The position numbers and the translations under genes were made by a program. 64,000 nt of DNA. Origin: Phocaeicola plebeius DSM 17135. GTDB taxonomy: Bacteria; Bacteroidota; Bacteroidia; Bacteroidales; Bacteroidaceae. The DNA lies in contig NZ_DS990118.1 of assembly GCF_000187895.1 (NCBI RefSeq), positions 124,001-188,000 on the forward strand, read 5' to 3'. Shown one piece after another: positions 27,425-36,505 of the stretch; position 1 is the stretch's first letter; every line of letters begins with the position of its first letter. A model generated the notes under the pieces. The model was not told where the DNA came from. It searched no databases and worked only from the letters and a program-made list of their open reading frames with translations.

Positions 27425-28675
27425 TTATGCCATTTGCAGACGGGAAACATTTGCCTTCCCCATTTGCTGCTTGGCGTAATCCAACGTCACCACAAAACGT
27501 TCGGTCTGTTGTGACGGAATTTCAAACATGACATCATTCATTATGGTTTCCACAATAGAACGCAAGCCACGAGCACCCAATTTGTACTCTATCGCCTTGT
27601 CGACAATATATTCAAACACTTCCGGTTCAAATTCCAGTTTCACCCCATCCATCTCAAACAATTTTACATACTGCTTGATAATTGAATTTTTGGGCTCTGT
27701 AAGAATATTACGCAAGGCCATACGATCCAATGGGTTCAAATAGGTGAGTACCGGCAAACGGCCAATGATTTCCGGTATCAAACCGAATGATTTCAAGTCC
27801 TGAGGAGCAATGTACTGCATCAAATTTCCCCGGTCTATTTTCACCGCTTCCTTCGCGGCACTATATCCTACCACATTTGTATTCAGACGTTGAGCGATTT
27901 TTCGTTCAATACCGTCAAAAGCACCTCCGCAAATAAACAGGATATTCTTAGTATTGACCGGAATCATCTTCTGATCAGGGTGCTTACGTCCACCCTGAGG
28001 AGGGACATTCACCACAGAACCTTCCAGCAACTTCAACAAGCCTTGCTGTACTCCTTCTCCGCTTACATCACGCGTAATGGAAGGGTTATCTCCTTTCCGG
28101 GCTATTTTATCAATTTCGTCAATGAAAACGATACCCCGTTCTGCCTCCTCTACATTATAGTCAGCCACCTGAAGCAAGCGTGTCAGAATACTTTCAATAT
28201 CTTCTCCCACATACCCTGCTTCGGTCAGCACAGTCGCATCTACAATGGTAAAAGGTACGTGAAGCAACTTAGCAATGGTACGAGCCAATAATGTCTTACC
28301 TGTTCCAGTACTTCCCACCATAATGATGTTTGACTTTTCAATCTCCACATCATTCTTATCCTTAGGCTGAAGCAAACGTTTGTAATGATTATACACCGCT
28401 ACAGCCAAATAGCGTTTTGCATCATCCTGACCGATCACATACTGGTCTAAGAATTCTTTAATATCCTTCGGCTTAGGGAGCTCAGACAAATTCAGATCTG
28501 TTTGCCCCTGTCCTTGATGATGCATCGCTTCTTTTACGATTTCGTGTGCCTGTTCTGCACAACTGTCACAGATACATCCGTTCACTCCTGTAATCAGGAA
28601 GCCCACTTCGTCTTCTGTGCGACCGCAAAAGCTACATCTCCTTTTCGAGTTTCTTGAAGTCCTTTTTTCTTCCAA
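27425..28675 (-). CDS. clpX: ATP-dependent Clp protease ATP-binding subunit ClpX (TTG start)
   Basis: AAA+ unfoldase that feeds ClpP, 416 residues. The N-terminal zinc-binding domain is present (C14, C17, C36, C39), followed by Walker A GSTGTGKT (K127), pore loop GYVG (154-157), Walker B IVFIDEID (183-190) and the C-terminal small domain. The ClpP-docking loop reads VVGY, which fits the loose [LIV]-G-[FYL] pattern. No ATG exists between the upstream in-frame stop (28679-28681) and residue 51, which would remove the zinc domain. Translation must therefore begin at a non-ATG codon, most likely TTG at 28675. It follows clpP by 31 nt. Confidence 0.95.
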   Translation of the reverse strand: MEEKRTSRNSKRRCSFCGRTEDEVGFLITGVNGCICDSCAEQAHEIVKEAMHHQGQGQTDLNLSELPKPKDIKEFLDQYVIGQDDAKRYLAVAVYNHYKRLLQPKDKNDVEIEKSNIIMVGSTGTGKTLLARTIAKLLHVPFTIVDATVLTEAGYVGEDIESILTRLLQVADYNVEEAERGIVFIDEIDKIARKGDNPSITRDVSGEGVQQGLLKLLEGSVVNVPPQGGRKHPDQKMIPVNTKNILFICGGAFDGIERKIAQRLNTNVVGYSAAKEAVKIDRGNLMQYIAPQDLKSFGLIPEIIGRLPVLTYLNPLDRMALRNILTEPKNSIIKQYVKLFEMDGVKLEFEPEVFEYIVDKAIEYKLGARGLRSIVETIMNDVMFEIPSQQTERFVVTLDYAKQQMGKANVSRLQMA

Positions 28676-28706
28676 AGCCTATCTAGTTTTTAAGTAAATC
28701 ACAGTG

Positions 28707-29381
28707 TTACAATGAAGGTTTACGAGATAGCACTTCATCAATCATACCATACTCTTTAGCCTCGGATGCCGTCATCCAATAATCACGGTCAGAATCTGCC
28801 CAAACCTTATCAAAATCCGTATGAGAGTGATCTGCAATGATTGTATACAGTTCTTTCTTCAGTTTCTGAATTTCACGAGCAGTAATTTCAATATCTGAAG
28901 CCTGACCTTGCGCTCCTCCCATCGGCTGATGAATCATCACGCGTGAATGAGTCAAAGCTGAACGTTTTCCTTCTTTTCCAGCTACCAACAATACGGCTGC
29001 CATAGAAGCTGCCATACCTGTACAAATTGTAGCCACATCGCTACTGATAAACTGCATGGTATCATAAATACCTAAACCTGCATACACAGAACCGCCTGGG
29101 GAGTTGATATAAATAGAAATATCCTTACCAGAATCCACTGAATCCAGATACAAAAGCTGAGCCTGCAAAGTATTAGCTGTGTAATCGTCAATCTGGGTTC
29201 CGAGGAAAATGATACGATCCATCATCAAACGAGAAAAGACATCCAACTGCGTCACATTCAATTGACGTTCTTCCAAAATATACGGATTCAAGTATCCTGC
29301 TTGCGACTTGATGACATCATCAAGTACCATACTGTTCATTCCGAGATGCTTGGTAGCATATTTTCTAAAATCGTCCATCAT
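28707..29381 (-). CDS. clpP: ATP-dependent Clp protease proteolytic subunit
   Basis: Serine protease that forms the double heptameric chamber serving ClpX. In 224 residues the triad is visible: S126 in GMAASMAA, H151 in MIHQPMGG and D200 in DRDYWMTA. The stretch YINSPGGSVYAGLGIYD is diagnostic. Two consecutive ATG codons (29381 and 29378) are possible starts. The N-terminal 35 residues may contain a propeptide. The gene sits between trigger factor and clpX, as in many bacteria, with its own -7 box at 29441-29449. Confidence 0.97.
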   Translation of the reverse strand: MMDDFRKYATKHLGMNSMVLDDVIKSQAGYLNPYILEERQLNVTQLDVFSRLMMDRIIFLGTQIDDYTANTLQAQLLYLDSVDSGKDISIYINSPGGSVYAGLGIYDTMQFISSDVATICTGMAASMAAVLLVAGKEGKRSALTHSRVMIHQPMGGAQGQASDIEITAREIQKLKKELYTIIADHSHTDFDKVWADSDRDYWMTASEAKEYGMIDEVLSRKPSL

Positions 29382-29410
29382 AATCCTTATATTAATTCTA
29401 CAATATAAAA

Positions 29411-29492
29411 GAGGCTTTTAACCCCCTTTCCTCTGAAAAAACAAAAGTACAAAACACTTCTATCTTACAGAAGAAGTCAAGTTAAAAGCCTC
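29411..29492 (-). promoter_or_regulatory. Long hairpin after tig enclosing the clpP promoter
   Basis: Perfect 12-bp inverted arms GAGGCTTTTAAC (29411-29422) and GTTAAAAGCCTC (29481-29492) are separated by 58 nt. A T-rich tail follows in both directions (TTTTATATTG on the minus strand, TTTTTT on the plus strand), so it should terminate tig transcription. Inside the loop TACTTTTGT (minus strand, 29449-29441) matches the -7 consensus and would start clpP transcription near 29434. Confidence 0.7.
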
Positions 29493-29536
29493 CTTTTTTA
29501 GAATATTTTAGCAATCAATTTTGAAAGCCAAATTGC

Positions 29537-30883
29537 TTATTGAAACATTTTGTTGAATTCTTCTGCAGAAACAGCTTTGTGGTTCAATGTTACCTGACCT
29601 TTCAAGATTTCAGACAACTTAGATTCAACAACGCGGTTTACCAGAGCTTCTACACTTTCACGTTTCTTCAACATTTCTTTTGAATAGTTTTCCAACAATT
29701 CATCAGGAACATTAATCATGCCATACTGAGCAAACTGTGCGCGAGTAGCTTCCTTAGCCATGTTAGTGATATCAGCCTGTTCTACCTTAATATCGTTAGC
29801 AGCTACCAGTTTTTCTTTAATCAGGTGCCAAGTCAGTTCTTCCAAGCTCTTTTCGTAGTTTTCAGAAACGAACTCTTCACCTTTTTCCTTGTTGTTTTCC
29901 AACATGATACGTTTCATCAGTTCATCAGCAAACTGAAGTTTGCCAACCTTTTCTGATAAGTAAGTACGTACATCCAACAAGAACTTATAATCGCTGTCAG
30001 CTTCAAACTGTTTTGCAATTGTTTCCTTAATCTGAGCACGGAATTCTTCTTCGCTGTGAGCCTTTCCTTCACCCAATACCTGATCGAACAGTTCCTGAGT
30101 CAAGTCACCCGGAATCATACGAGTGATTTCTTCAATCTGGAAGCTGAAGTTACCTTTGTAGTTAGCCACTTCTTCTTTCTTCACTTTCAACAGAGAAGCC
30201 AATTCAGCTTCATTGTTATCGAAAGCAACTGACGGGTTAAATACCAATACAGTATTTACCTTCGCACCGTTGAAAATAGCTTTCTGGTCATCGTTCTTCA
30301 TGTATGAAGGCATCATTACTGCACCTTCTACCTGCACACCACCTTCTTTTGTATTACCGTTCTCATCCAGCTCAGCCAACAAACCTTTCAGCATATCCTT
30401 ATCCTGATAGTCTTCAACCTTGTCATACTTAGCAGTACGCTGTCTGTACATATTTACCTGCTGATCTACCATTTCATCTGTTACGTTAATATCATAGTAG
30501 TCAACAGTATCATTATTAGACAATTCTACATTGAATTCAGGAGCCAATGCAATATCGAAAGAGAATTCAAAATTCTCATCAGTTTCAAAGTTTGCGTTAT
30601 TTTCTTTCGGCAGAGGAGTACCCAACATGTTAACTTTGTTTTCACGGATATACTCACCTACTTTTTCCTGCAACAGTTTGTCAACTTCTTCCAGCAATAC
30701 AGAAGTTCCGTACTGTTTTTTTATCAATCCCATAGGAACCATTCCTTTACGGAATCCAGGCATATTTACTCTCTGACGAAGAGTTTTCAGTGCTTTTTCA
30801 ACTTTTTCCTGATAATCAGCTTTTTCAATCTGAACAGTAAGCACAGCGCTTACGTTGTCTACATTTTGCAATGAAATATTCAT
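29537..30883 (-). CDS. tig: Trigger factor ribosome-associated chaperone
   Basis: A 448-residue protein. The N-terminal ribosome-docking domain carries the signature MPGFRKGMVP (near residues 39-49), followed by a middle domain (about 150-240) and a helical C-terminal cradle (about 245-448, Glu/Lys-rich). The middle domain lacks recognisable FKBP-type active-site motifs (it reads LLAELDENGNTKEGGVQVEG instead), so isomerase activity is doubtful; this looks lineage-typical rather than damage. It lies upstream of clpP and clpX on the same strand. A consensus promoter precedes it. Confidence 0.93.
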   Translation of the reverse strand: MNISLQNVDNVSAVLTVQIEKADYQEKVEKALKTLRQRVNMPGFRKGMVPMGLIKKQYGTSVLLEEVDKLLQEKVGEYIRENKVNMLGTPLPKENNANFETDENFEFSFDIALAPEFNVELSNNDTVDYYDINVTDEMVDQQVNMYRQRTAKYDKVEDYQDKDMLKGLLAELDENGNTKEGGVQVEGAVMMPSYMKNDDQKAIFNGAKVNTVLVFNPSVAFDNNEAELASLLKVKKEEVANYKGNFSFQIEEITRMIPGDLTQELFDQVLGEGKAHSEEEFRAQIKETIAKQFEADSDYKFLLDVRTYLSEKVGKLQFADELMKRIMLENNKEKGEEFVSENYEKSLEELTWHLIKEKLVAANDIKVEQADITNMAKEATRAQFAQYGMINVPDELLENYSKEMLKKRESVEALVNRVVESKLSEILKGQVTLNHKAVSAEEFNKMFQ

Positions 30884-30937
30884 TTTCGACTTATTTATTT
30901 AATTATTAATTATTTCTCGTATTTACCAAAAGAGGTT

Positions 30938-30970
30938 GCAAAAATAATGTTTAATCTTTCAATAACCAAA
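30938..30970 (-). promoter_or_regulatory. Consensus promoter of tig
   Basis: On the minus strand a TTTG -33 (30970-30967), a 20-nt spacer and TATTTTTGC (30946-30938) match the Bacteroidetes primary promoter. The leader to the ATG would be about 50 nt and is very AT-rich. Confidence 0.82.
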
Positions 30971-31023
30971 CTGACAAGCTAAAAAATCTTTACGGCTTTA
31001 GAATCCTTATCAACCATCCAAAT

Positions 31024-31059
31024 AAAAAACGGCAGAAAGCATATCCACCTTCTACCGTT
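31024..31059 (-). terminator. Terminator of the mlaEF-like operon
   Basis: Minus-strand arms AACGGTAGAAGG and CTTTCTGCCGTT pair over 12 bp with two G-U pairs around TGGATATG. A T tract follows. It is 32 nt past the stop of the ATPase gene. Confidence 0.85.
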
Positions 31060-31090
31060 CCTTGTTATTTCACCCTGAGTCTTGTCAATA

Positions 31091-31864
31091 TTAAACTTTA
31101 CGAGCCTTGCTATTTTCCTCTTTCTTCACCTTTTGCAGCAAATCTGAAGCAAATATAAAATTATTCAACCGCTCATTCGTGGCATTGAATACCTCGTCTT
31201 TTGTTCCTTCCCACTCCTTGTGACCTTGGTAAATATACAATATGCTTTCACCAATACCCATCACAGAGTTCATATCATGTGTATTAATGATTGTGGTCAT
31301 ATTATACTCTTTGGTAATATCATGAATCAAATCATCAATCACCAATGAAGTTTTAGGGTCAAGCCCAGAATTAGGCTCATCACAGAACAAGTATTTCGGC
31401 TGCAAAGCAATAGCACGTGCAATAGCCACACGCTTCTGCATACCCCCACTGATTTCTCCAGGATATTTTGACTGCGCATCAATCAAGTTCACACGATCCA
31501 GGCAAAACTGTGCCCGCTTCACCCGGTCACGGTAAGTATCATTAGAGAACATATCCAGTGGAAACATCACATTTTCCAGTACAGAAAGTGAGTCGAACAA
31601 TGCTGCACTTTGAAAAATCATGCCCATTTCACGTCTCAGTGCTTTCTTTTCTTTCTTTCCCATGTCCAACAGGTTACGTCCGTCATACAGAATCTCCCCG
31701 CACTCCGGAGTAAGCAGCCCTACGATACATTTCATCAGTACCGTCTTACCGGAACCACTCTGTCCGATAATCAAGTTGGTTTTCCCGTTGTCAAACGAAA
31801 AATTAATATCTTCAAGAACTGTACGTCCTTCAAATGACTTGCATATAGAATTTAGCTGTATCAT
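31091..31864 (-). CDS. ABC transporter ATP-binding protein, MlaF-like phospholipid transport
   Basis: A 257-residue ATPase. Walker A is GQSGSGKT (K40), the Q-loop lies near FQSAALFD, the signature ISGGMQKRVAIARAI is near 138-152, Walker B is YLFCDEPNSGLDP and the H-loop is INTHDMNS. The SGGMQKR form of the signature is typical of MlaF/Ttg2A. The start overlaps the permease gene by 4 nt (ATGA). MlaF drives lipid movement between the inner membrane and an MCE protein; no MlaD-type gene is in this window, so the partner must be encoded elsewhere. Confidence 0.9.
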   Translation of the reverse strand: MIQLNSICKSFEGRTVLEDINFSFDNGKTNLIIGQSGSGKTVLMKCIVGLLTPECGEILYDGRNLLDMGKKEKKALRREMGMIFQSAALFDSLSVLENVMFPLDMFSNDTYRDRVKRAQFCLDRVNLIDAQSKYPGEISGGMQKRVAIARAIALQPKYLFCDEPNSGLDPKTSLVIDDLIHDITKEYNMTTIINTHDMNSVMGIGESILYIYQGHKEWEGTKDEVFNATNERLNNFIFASDLLQKVKKEENSKARKV

Positions 31865-32604
31865 CCCATCAACAATTGTGTAAGTATCAAATCTGAAAAC
31901 AAAATCAAGACACTGCTTGAAACAACAGAGTCCGTACTGGCTTTACCCACCGCAATAGAACCTCCTTCTACCGTATATCCAAAATAAGCAGACACACTGG
32001 CTATGATAAAGGCAAAAAATAAGGATTTAATAAAGCTACACCAGATATACCATTCCACAAAGCAATACTGTAAACCATATTCCAAATCCGTCGCATTCAT
32101 GATACCGGCAAACCAGGCTGTACAGAAAGCACCTATCACTCCCGCAAAAATACTGAAAATCACCAGAAAAGGAATCATAGTCATCAATCCCAGAATCTTT
32201 GGAAGAATCAGATAAGAGGCTGAGTTTACTCCCATAATTTCCAGTGCATCAATCTGCTGCGTCACCCGCATCGTACCAATCTCCGAAGCAATGTTCGACC
32301 CAACTTTTCCCGCTAAAATCAAACACATGATAGAAGACGAGAACTCCAGCAGCAAGATTTCACGAGTGGTATATCCCACCACGAAACGCGGCATCCAAGG
32401 ACTTTCAATATTCAATTTAATCTGAATACAAATTACGGCACCGATAAAGAAAGATATCAGCAGCACAATACCAATCGAATTGATACCCAATTGTACCATT
32501 TCATTCAGGTATTGCTTAAAATACATTCGGAAACGTTCCGGACGGGAAAATACACGCCCCATCAACATGAGGTATTTTCCGAGGTTTGTAACAGGCTTTA
32601 TCAT
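31861..32604 (-). CDS. ABC transporter permease, MlaE family
   Basis: A 247-residue permease with the fold of MlaE (TIGR00056-type): an N-terminal interfacial helix, then about five membrane helices, with the conserved core FSSSIMCLILAGKVGSNIAS and EIGTMRVTQQIDALEIMGVN near residues 105-145. It forms the membrane half of the lipid transporter with the overlapping MlaF-like ATPase. TACTTTTGC at 32626-32634 on the minus strand gives it a promoter divergent from lptB. Confidence 0.92.
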   Translation of the reverse strand: MIKPVTNLGKYLMLMGRVFSRPERFRMYFKQYLNEMVQLGINSIGIVLLISFFIGAVICIQIKLNIESPWMPRFVVGYTTREILLLEFSSSIMCLILAGKVGSNIASEIGTMRVTQQIDALEIMGVNSASYLILPKILGLMTMIPFLVIFSIFAGVIGAFCTAWFAGIMNATDLEYGLQYCFVEWYIWCSFIKSLFFAFIIASVSAYFGYTVEGGSIAVGKASTDSVVSSSVLILFSDLILTQLLMG

Positions 32605-32625
32605 ATTATTACAATCATGTTTGAC

Positions 32626-32634
32626 GCAAAAGTA
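32626..32634 (-). promoter_or_regulatory. -7 promoter box of the mlaEF-like operon
   Basis: TACTTTTGC on the minus strand matches the TAnnTTTG consensus, 22 nt upstream of the permease ATG. The intervening leader is short. The region further upstream is AT-rich with no TTTG at the expected distance. Confidence 0.7.
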
Positions 32635-32708
32635 GTGCTTTTTAGCTATATTATAATAAAAGACAGGAGGATTTTCGAATTAAGAACCACAGAAGCCAAG
32701 ATTTTTAC

Positions 32709-32717
32709 TACTTTTGC
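32709..32717 (+). promoter_or_regulatory. -7 promoter box of lptB
   Basis: TACTTTTGC on the plus strand matches the consensus, 27 nt upstream of the lptB ATG. Together with the opposing box at 32626-32634 it makes a compact divergent promoter region for two envelope-lipid transporters. Confidence 0.7.
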
Positions 32718-32743
32718 ACGACTGAACAGCAAACAAAAGGACA

Positions 32744-33562
32744 ATGGCAGCACAAGAAAATCAAGAATCTACAACCGAAAAGTTTGAATTACCTTCAGAC
32801 GGCAGAATGGTGCTACGAACCGAGAACCTGGTCAAAAAATATGGGAAACGAACAGTGGTAAGCCATGTTTCCATCAATGTGAAACAAGGAGAAATCGTTG
32901 GACTGCTCGGCCCTAACGGTGCGGGTAAGACCACTTCGTTCTATATGACTACCGGATTGATTGTCCCCAATGAAGGACATATTTATCTAAATGATAAAGA
33001 CATAACTTCCTACCCTGTTTACAAACGAGCCCAAAATGGTATCGGTTACCTGGCACAGGAGGCTTCCGTATTCCGCAAAATGAGCGTGGAAGATAACATC
33101 GCTTCTGTATTGGAGTTGACTAATAAATCACCGGAATATCAAAAAGAGAAACTGGAAAGCCTGATTGCCGAGTTCCGTCTGCAGAAAGTACGCAAGAACT
33201 TAGGGGACCAACTTTCCGGAGGCGAACGTCGCCGTACAGAAATTGCCCGCTGTCTGGCTATCGACCCTAAATTTATCATGCTTGATGAGCCATTTGCCGG
33301 AGTAGACCCGATTGCCGTGGAAGATATCCAGCATATCGTTTGGAAACTGAAGGACAAGAATATCGGTATTCTGATTACAGACCATAACGTACAGGAAACA
33401 CTTAGCATCACCGACCGCGCTTACCTGCTGTTTGAAGGAAAAATCCTCTTCCAGGGAACTCCGGAAGAACTAGCTGAAAACAAGATTGTTCGTGAAAAAT
33501 ACCTGAGTAACAGTTTCGTACTTCGAAGAAAGGATTTCCAGTTGAAAGAAATTAAAGAATAA
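32744..33562 (+). CDS. lptB: LPS export ABC transporter ATPase LptB
   Basis: A 272-residue ATPase that powers extraction of lipopolysaccharide from the inner membrane. Walker A is GPNGAGKTT (K62), the signature [16 protein letters not shown] lies near 158-172, Walker B is [13 protein letters not shown] and the H-loop is ITDHNV. GERRR with FAGVDPI is diagnostic for LptB over other ABC ATPases. The first 20 residues are an extra polar tail relative to E. coli LptB (241 aa). It is a single-gene unit with its own promoter and a strong terminator. Confidence 0.93.
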   Translation: MAAQENQESTTEKFELPSDGRMVLRTENLVKKYGKRTVVSHVSINVKQGEIVGLLGPNGAGKTTSFYMTTGLIVPNEGHIYLNDKDITSYPVYKRAQNGIGYLAQEASVFRKMSVEDNIASVLELTNKSPEYQKEKLESLIAEFRLQKVRKNLGDQLSGGERRRTEIARCLAIDPKFIMLDEPFAGVDPIAVEDIQHIVWKLKDKNIGILITDHNVQETLSITDRAYLLFEGKILFQGTPEELAENKIVREKYLSNSFVLRRKDFQLKEIKE

Positions 33563-33616
33563 CATAAAAATAAGGAGCTCCTCAATTGTATTAATGAGAA
33601 GCTCCTTATTTTTATG
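33563..33616. terminator. Bidirectional terminator between lptB and susE
   Basis: A long near-palindrome starts immediately after the lptB stop: CATAAAAATAAGGAGC pairs with GCTCCTTATTTTTATG, and an inner partly paired CTCA/TGAG stem closes the loop. Each direction ends in a T-rich run, so it should stop both lptB and the sus operon. Confidence 0.9.
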
Positions 33617-33631
33617 TCAATCACATTTTAT

Positions 33632-34795
33632 TTAATTAAGCGACCCGGTTCCATCTGTAAAATTCAATGAAATAGTCTGTCCAGAATTAGCTGATAAAGA
33701 ATACTCTTCTCCTAAATCTGTCCATCCATTATTTACAGCATTATTTTCACGATAGAAAATTGTTTCACCATTCTTTAATGTAAACTCAAGTCGCCACCAA
33801 TCAGTGTCTGCTTTGACACACATGCGGACTTCACCCGTAGCAATTAAGGCCGGAGACACAAAACTACCGTTTTTATCTTCAGGAACAGAGAATAAATAAG
33901 CATCATTATAATTCCAATCCCCCACCGTATTTCCCAACACATATACATTAGGCTTGTAGAAATTCATGGTATACTGATAATCCTCTCCATTCACTTCAGC
34001 TATCAAATACACTATATACCATCCTCCTTTATCCACCTTGATATTATCACCACTGTCAGAAAGACCAGCTCCAGCATTATCATTAAACTGATGAATCTTC
34101 GAGTAACCATTCCAGTCTTGCTCAAACTTGCCAAACTTAAATTCAGCCCCTGCGTCAAAATAAACCATACTCCAGAATTCCCCCGCCAGGCCATTTACAC
34201 TAACCATTGGTTTCCATGTACCCCAAGACGTTCCGATACTTGAACCTACAAGATACATTTCTTCTGGAGGTGCTATGGTAGAAACAACCTCACCCAGTTT
34301 TATCTGATTAATTTTAATTACATTGGAAACAGAATTTCCCAATTCACTACCTGTAATTACTGCCGTAAGACGAACATACACTGGAATCACGATACCTATA
34401 TAGGTTTCCACATCCGGATTAGCCTGTTTCCACAATTCTACAATTGCAGCATTCAGTTCCGCAGGTTTCAATAAAACCGTAGAAGATGTATAAGCAGTAG
34501 ACAAAACCTTATAATTAGACCCTACCTCTTCAGTTTCATCAACAAATGTCTCCTCCAATGAAACTTGCACACTATAGGTAGTAGCAGCAGTAAAGCCATA
34601 AGCAGGCTGTGCGCATGTCAGAACAACTGTATCTTGAGCTTCTCCCAAATCATAAAGTTTGTCATCTGGAGTCTCAAGGACAAAAGTTTCAGCTTCATGT
34701 AAAACCGGATTATCATCTATATCCGTATTACAAGCTGTTAATAACGGAAGTATACATCCGATTAATGATAAAATGGGAAATATTATTTTTTTCAT
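33632..34795 (-). CDS. susE: SusE-like starch-binding outer-membrane lipoprotein
   Basis: A 387-residue surface lipoprotein. A type II signal ends at the lipobox LLTAC (Cys22). An N-terminal SusE Ig-like domain follows (about 35-170, with FVLETPDDKLYDL and LTCAQPAYGF). Two C-terminal carbohydrate-binding modules begin near EEMYLVGSSIG (about 180) and NVYVLGNTVGDWNY (about 288), with exposed tryptophans suited to starch helices. It is the last gene of the sus operon. The order and N-terminal domain support SusE rather than SusF, which has one more binding module. No susF or susG follows; a terminator and lptB do. Confidence 0.85.
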   Translation of the reverse strand: MKKIIFPILSLIGCILPLLTACNTDIDDNPVLHEAETFVLETPDDKLYDLGEAQDTVVLTCAQPAYGFTAATTYSVQVSLEETFVDETEEVGSNYKVLSTAYTSSTVLLKPAELNAAIVELWKQANPDVETYIGIVIPVYVRLTAVITGSELGNSVSNVIKINQIKLGEVVSTIAPPEEMYLVGSSIGTSWGTWKPMVSVNGLAGEFWSMVYFDAGAEFKFGKFEQDWNGYSKIHQFNDNAGAGLSDSGDNIKVDKGGWYIVYLIAEVNGEDYQYTMNFYKPNVYVLGNTVGDWNYNDAYLFSVPEDKNGSFVSPALIATGEVRMCVKADTDWWRLEFTLKNGETIFYRENNAVNNGWTDLGEEYSLSANSGQTISLNFTDGTGSLN

Positions 34796-34815
34796 ATTAC
34801 CAAAATTCTTATAAA

Positions 34816-36483
34816 TTAATACCCTTCATTTTGATGCATATTATTGTTATTATTCAAATCTGTAGCAGGGATAGGATATACATTATAAATATCGCTTACT
34901 GATTTTCCTTCTTTCGCACCACCTTTCCAGTCCCACAAATACTTATCAGTTGTAAAACAATCGAAACGTATCAAATCGCTACGACGTCTGCCTTCCAAAT
35001 AAAATTCACGTGACCATTCATCCAATAAATACATCTCTGTTAGTTCATTCAATGTAGGTTGTTTGGTACAACCACGTTTCGCACGCAATGTTTTAATATC
35101 CTCCCATGCTAAACTTTTTTGATTCAGACGGAAGTTGGCTTCAGCACGGGTCAAATAAGCTTCTGCTAAACGGAACAAAGGTATATCTGTATCTGGATAT
35201 TCTGTATGACTGGTAGAAGCTCCATCTGAGCGGATATTTTGCCATTTCACAATTGACAAACCACTCTGAAAACCAGTAATGGATTTCGGATCCATCGTTC
35301 TCTTTCCTCCACCTGCTCCAGAATAAAACATAGCCCGGTCATCTCCAGCTGCCTTAATCATATCCTGCGTCCGTACACCATATTGAGCATCCCATGAATC
35401 AATAGCCTCATCATTTGCAAAATCACTCTGTCCTGGTACCTCTACATTTTCAGGAATCATAGGGACTTTGTCTTCATCAAAGAATTTATATACCAGCGCA
35501 TTTCTTGCAATCAAGCAAGACCATCCATTTGTAGTACCCATATGAGGCATTCCACCCGTACGCGTGCCACAAATCAAATAAGTAGATCCTCCATAATTTC
35601 GAGTTTTCATACCATCCTGACGAATAGGAAGAATAATTTCCTTCATGGCCTTTTCATTCTGGTCATTATCAGCCATAAACATCAGCTTGTAGTCATCGCA
35701 CAATTCATAATAACCACTATTGATAACTTTATCTGCATACGTCTTGGCATCTTCATAATCTGCCGTACCGGTATACACCTCCGCATTCAAGTAGACACGA
35801 GCCCTCAGCAACCAGTTAGCAGCTTTGTCTGCACGACCAAAAGGAGCTTGTCCCGGCTCATACATGTCTGCCTCGCATTCACTGAGTTCATTCTGGATGT
35901 AATCAAATAAATCCTTTCCTGTTTTCTCTACCGGCAAATCATTGTCAAAATGCTCCTTGAAAGGCGCCTTGCCGAACAGGTCAAGGAAATAAGCATAATG
36001 TAACGCACGCAAGAAACGCACCTCAGCCCGCTGCCGCAAAGATTCCTGATCCGATTTATCCGCAATCTGATCCAAGAAGAAATTCATTTGCGTAATGTCA
36101 TAACCTAATCGCACATAAACCCATTCCGTACGCTGACTTGAAGAATTCCATGCTATATTAGTAAACTGAGGAATATCGACATTGTCTTGCCACACCCATA
36201 CACATTCGTCTGTAGGTAATTCCTGACAATTAAAAATAGTACGGTAAAAGCCCGATTCGCCTTCATCCTGTCCATCCAAATCCGGAGTTCCAGCAAGACC
36301 TTTCTGCCCTGTCAATCCCAACAATGCATATTGCTTAACAAAAGCTGCATCTTGGTCAAAACTAGATGAACTTTGCGGGTCAATAGAACTAATGTCCAAA
36401 TCATTGACACAGGAAACATTCCCTAATGAAATGGCCACAATCAATGCAGCAGAAAATATATGTTTCAAATAATTAGCTTTCAT
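34816..36483 (-). CDS. susD: SusD starch-binding outer-membrane lipoprotein
   Basis: A 555-residue lipoprotein that closes the SusC channel and binds starch. The lipobox follows a signal of the form MKANYLKHIFSAAL ending SLGNVSC. The body has the SusD TPR-rich fold and stretches recalled from B. thetaiotaomicron SusD: LDGQDEGESGFYRT, SSQRTEWVYVRLGYDITQ, LRQRAEVRFLRALHY and EFYLEGRRRSDLIRF. The ATG at 36483 is chosen because it matches that homologue's N-terminus; an in-frame ATG at 36501 lies 5 nt behind the susC stop and is also possible. It is tightly coupled to susC. Confidence 0.93.
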   Translation of the reverse strand: MKANYLKHIFSAALIVAISLGNVSCVNDLDISSIDPQSSSSFDQDAAFVKQYALLGLTGQKGLAGTPDLDGQDEGESGFYRTIFNCQELPTDECVWVWQDNVDIPQFTNIAWNSSSQRTEWVYVRLGYDITQMNFFLDQIADKSDQESLRQRAEVRFLRALHYAYFLDLFGKAPFKEHFDNDLPVEKTGKDLFDYIQNELSECEADMYEPGQAPFGRADKAANWLLRARVYLNAEVYTGTADYEDAKTYADKVINSGYYELCDDYKLMFMADNDQNEKAMKEIILPIRQDGMKTRNYGGSTYLICGTRTGGMPHMGTTNGWSCLIARNALVYKFFDEDKVPMIPENVEVPGQSDFANDEAIDSWDAQYGVRTQDMIKAAGDDRAMFYSGAGGGKRTMDPKSITGFQSGLSIVKWQNIRSDGASTSHTEYPDTDIPLFRLAEAYLTRAEANFRLNQKSLAWEDIKTLRAKRGCTKQPTLNELTEMYLLDEWSREFYLEGRRRSDLIRFDCFTTDKYLWDWKGGAKEGKSVSDIYNVYPIPATDLNNNNNMHQNEGY

Positions 36484-36505
36484 ACGTCTTAATGTTTTCA
36501 TAAAA

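Noticed and set aside
33632-34795. Last sus gene could be SusF rather than SusE
   Set aside because: It follows susD directly, has the SusE N-terminal domain and only two binding modules; SusF would be about 100 residues longer.
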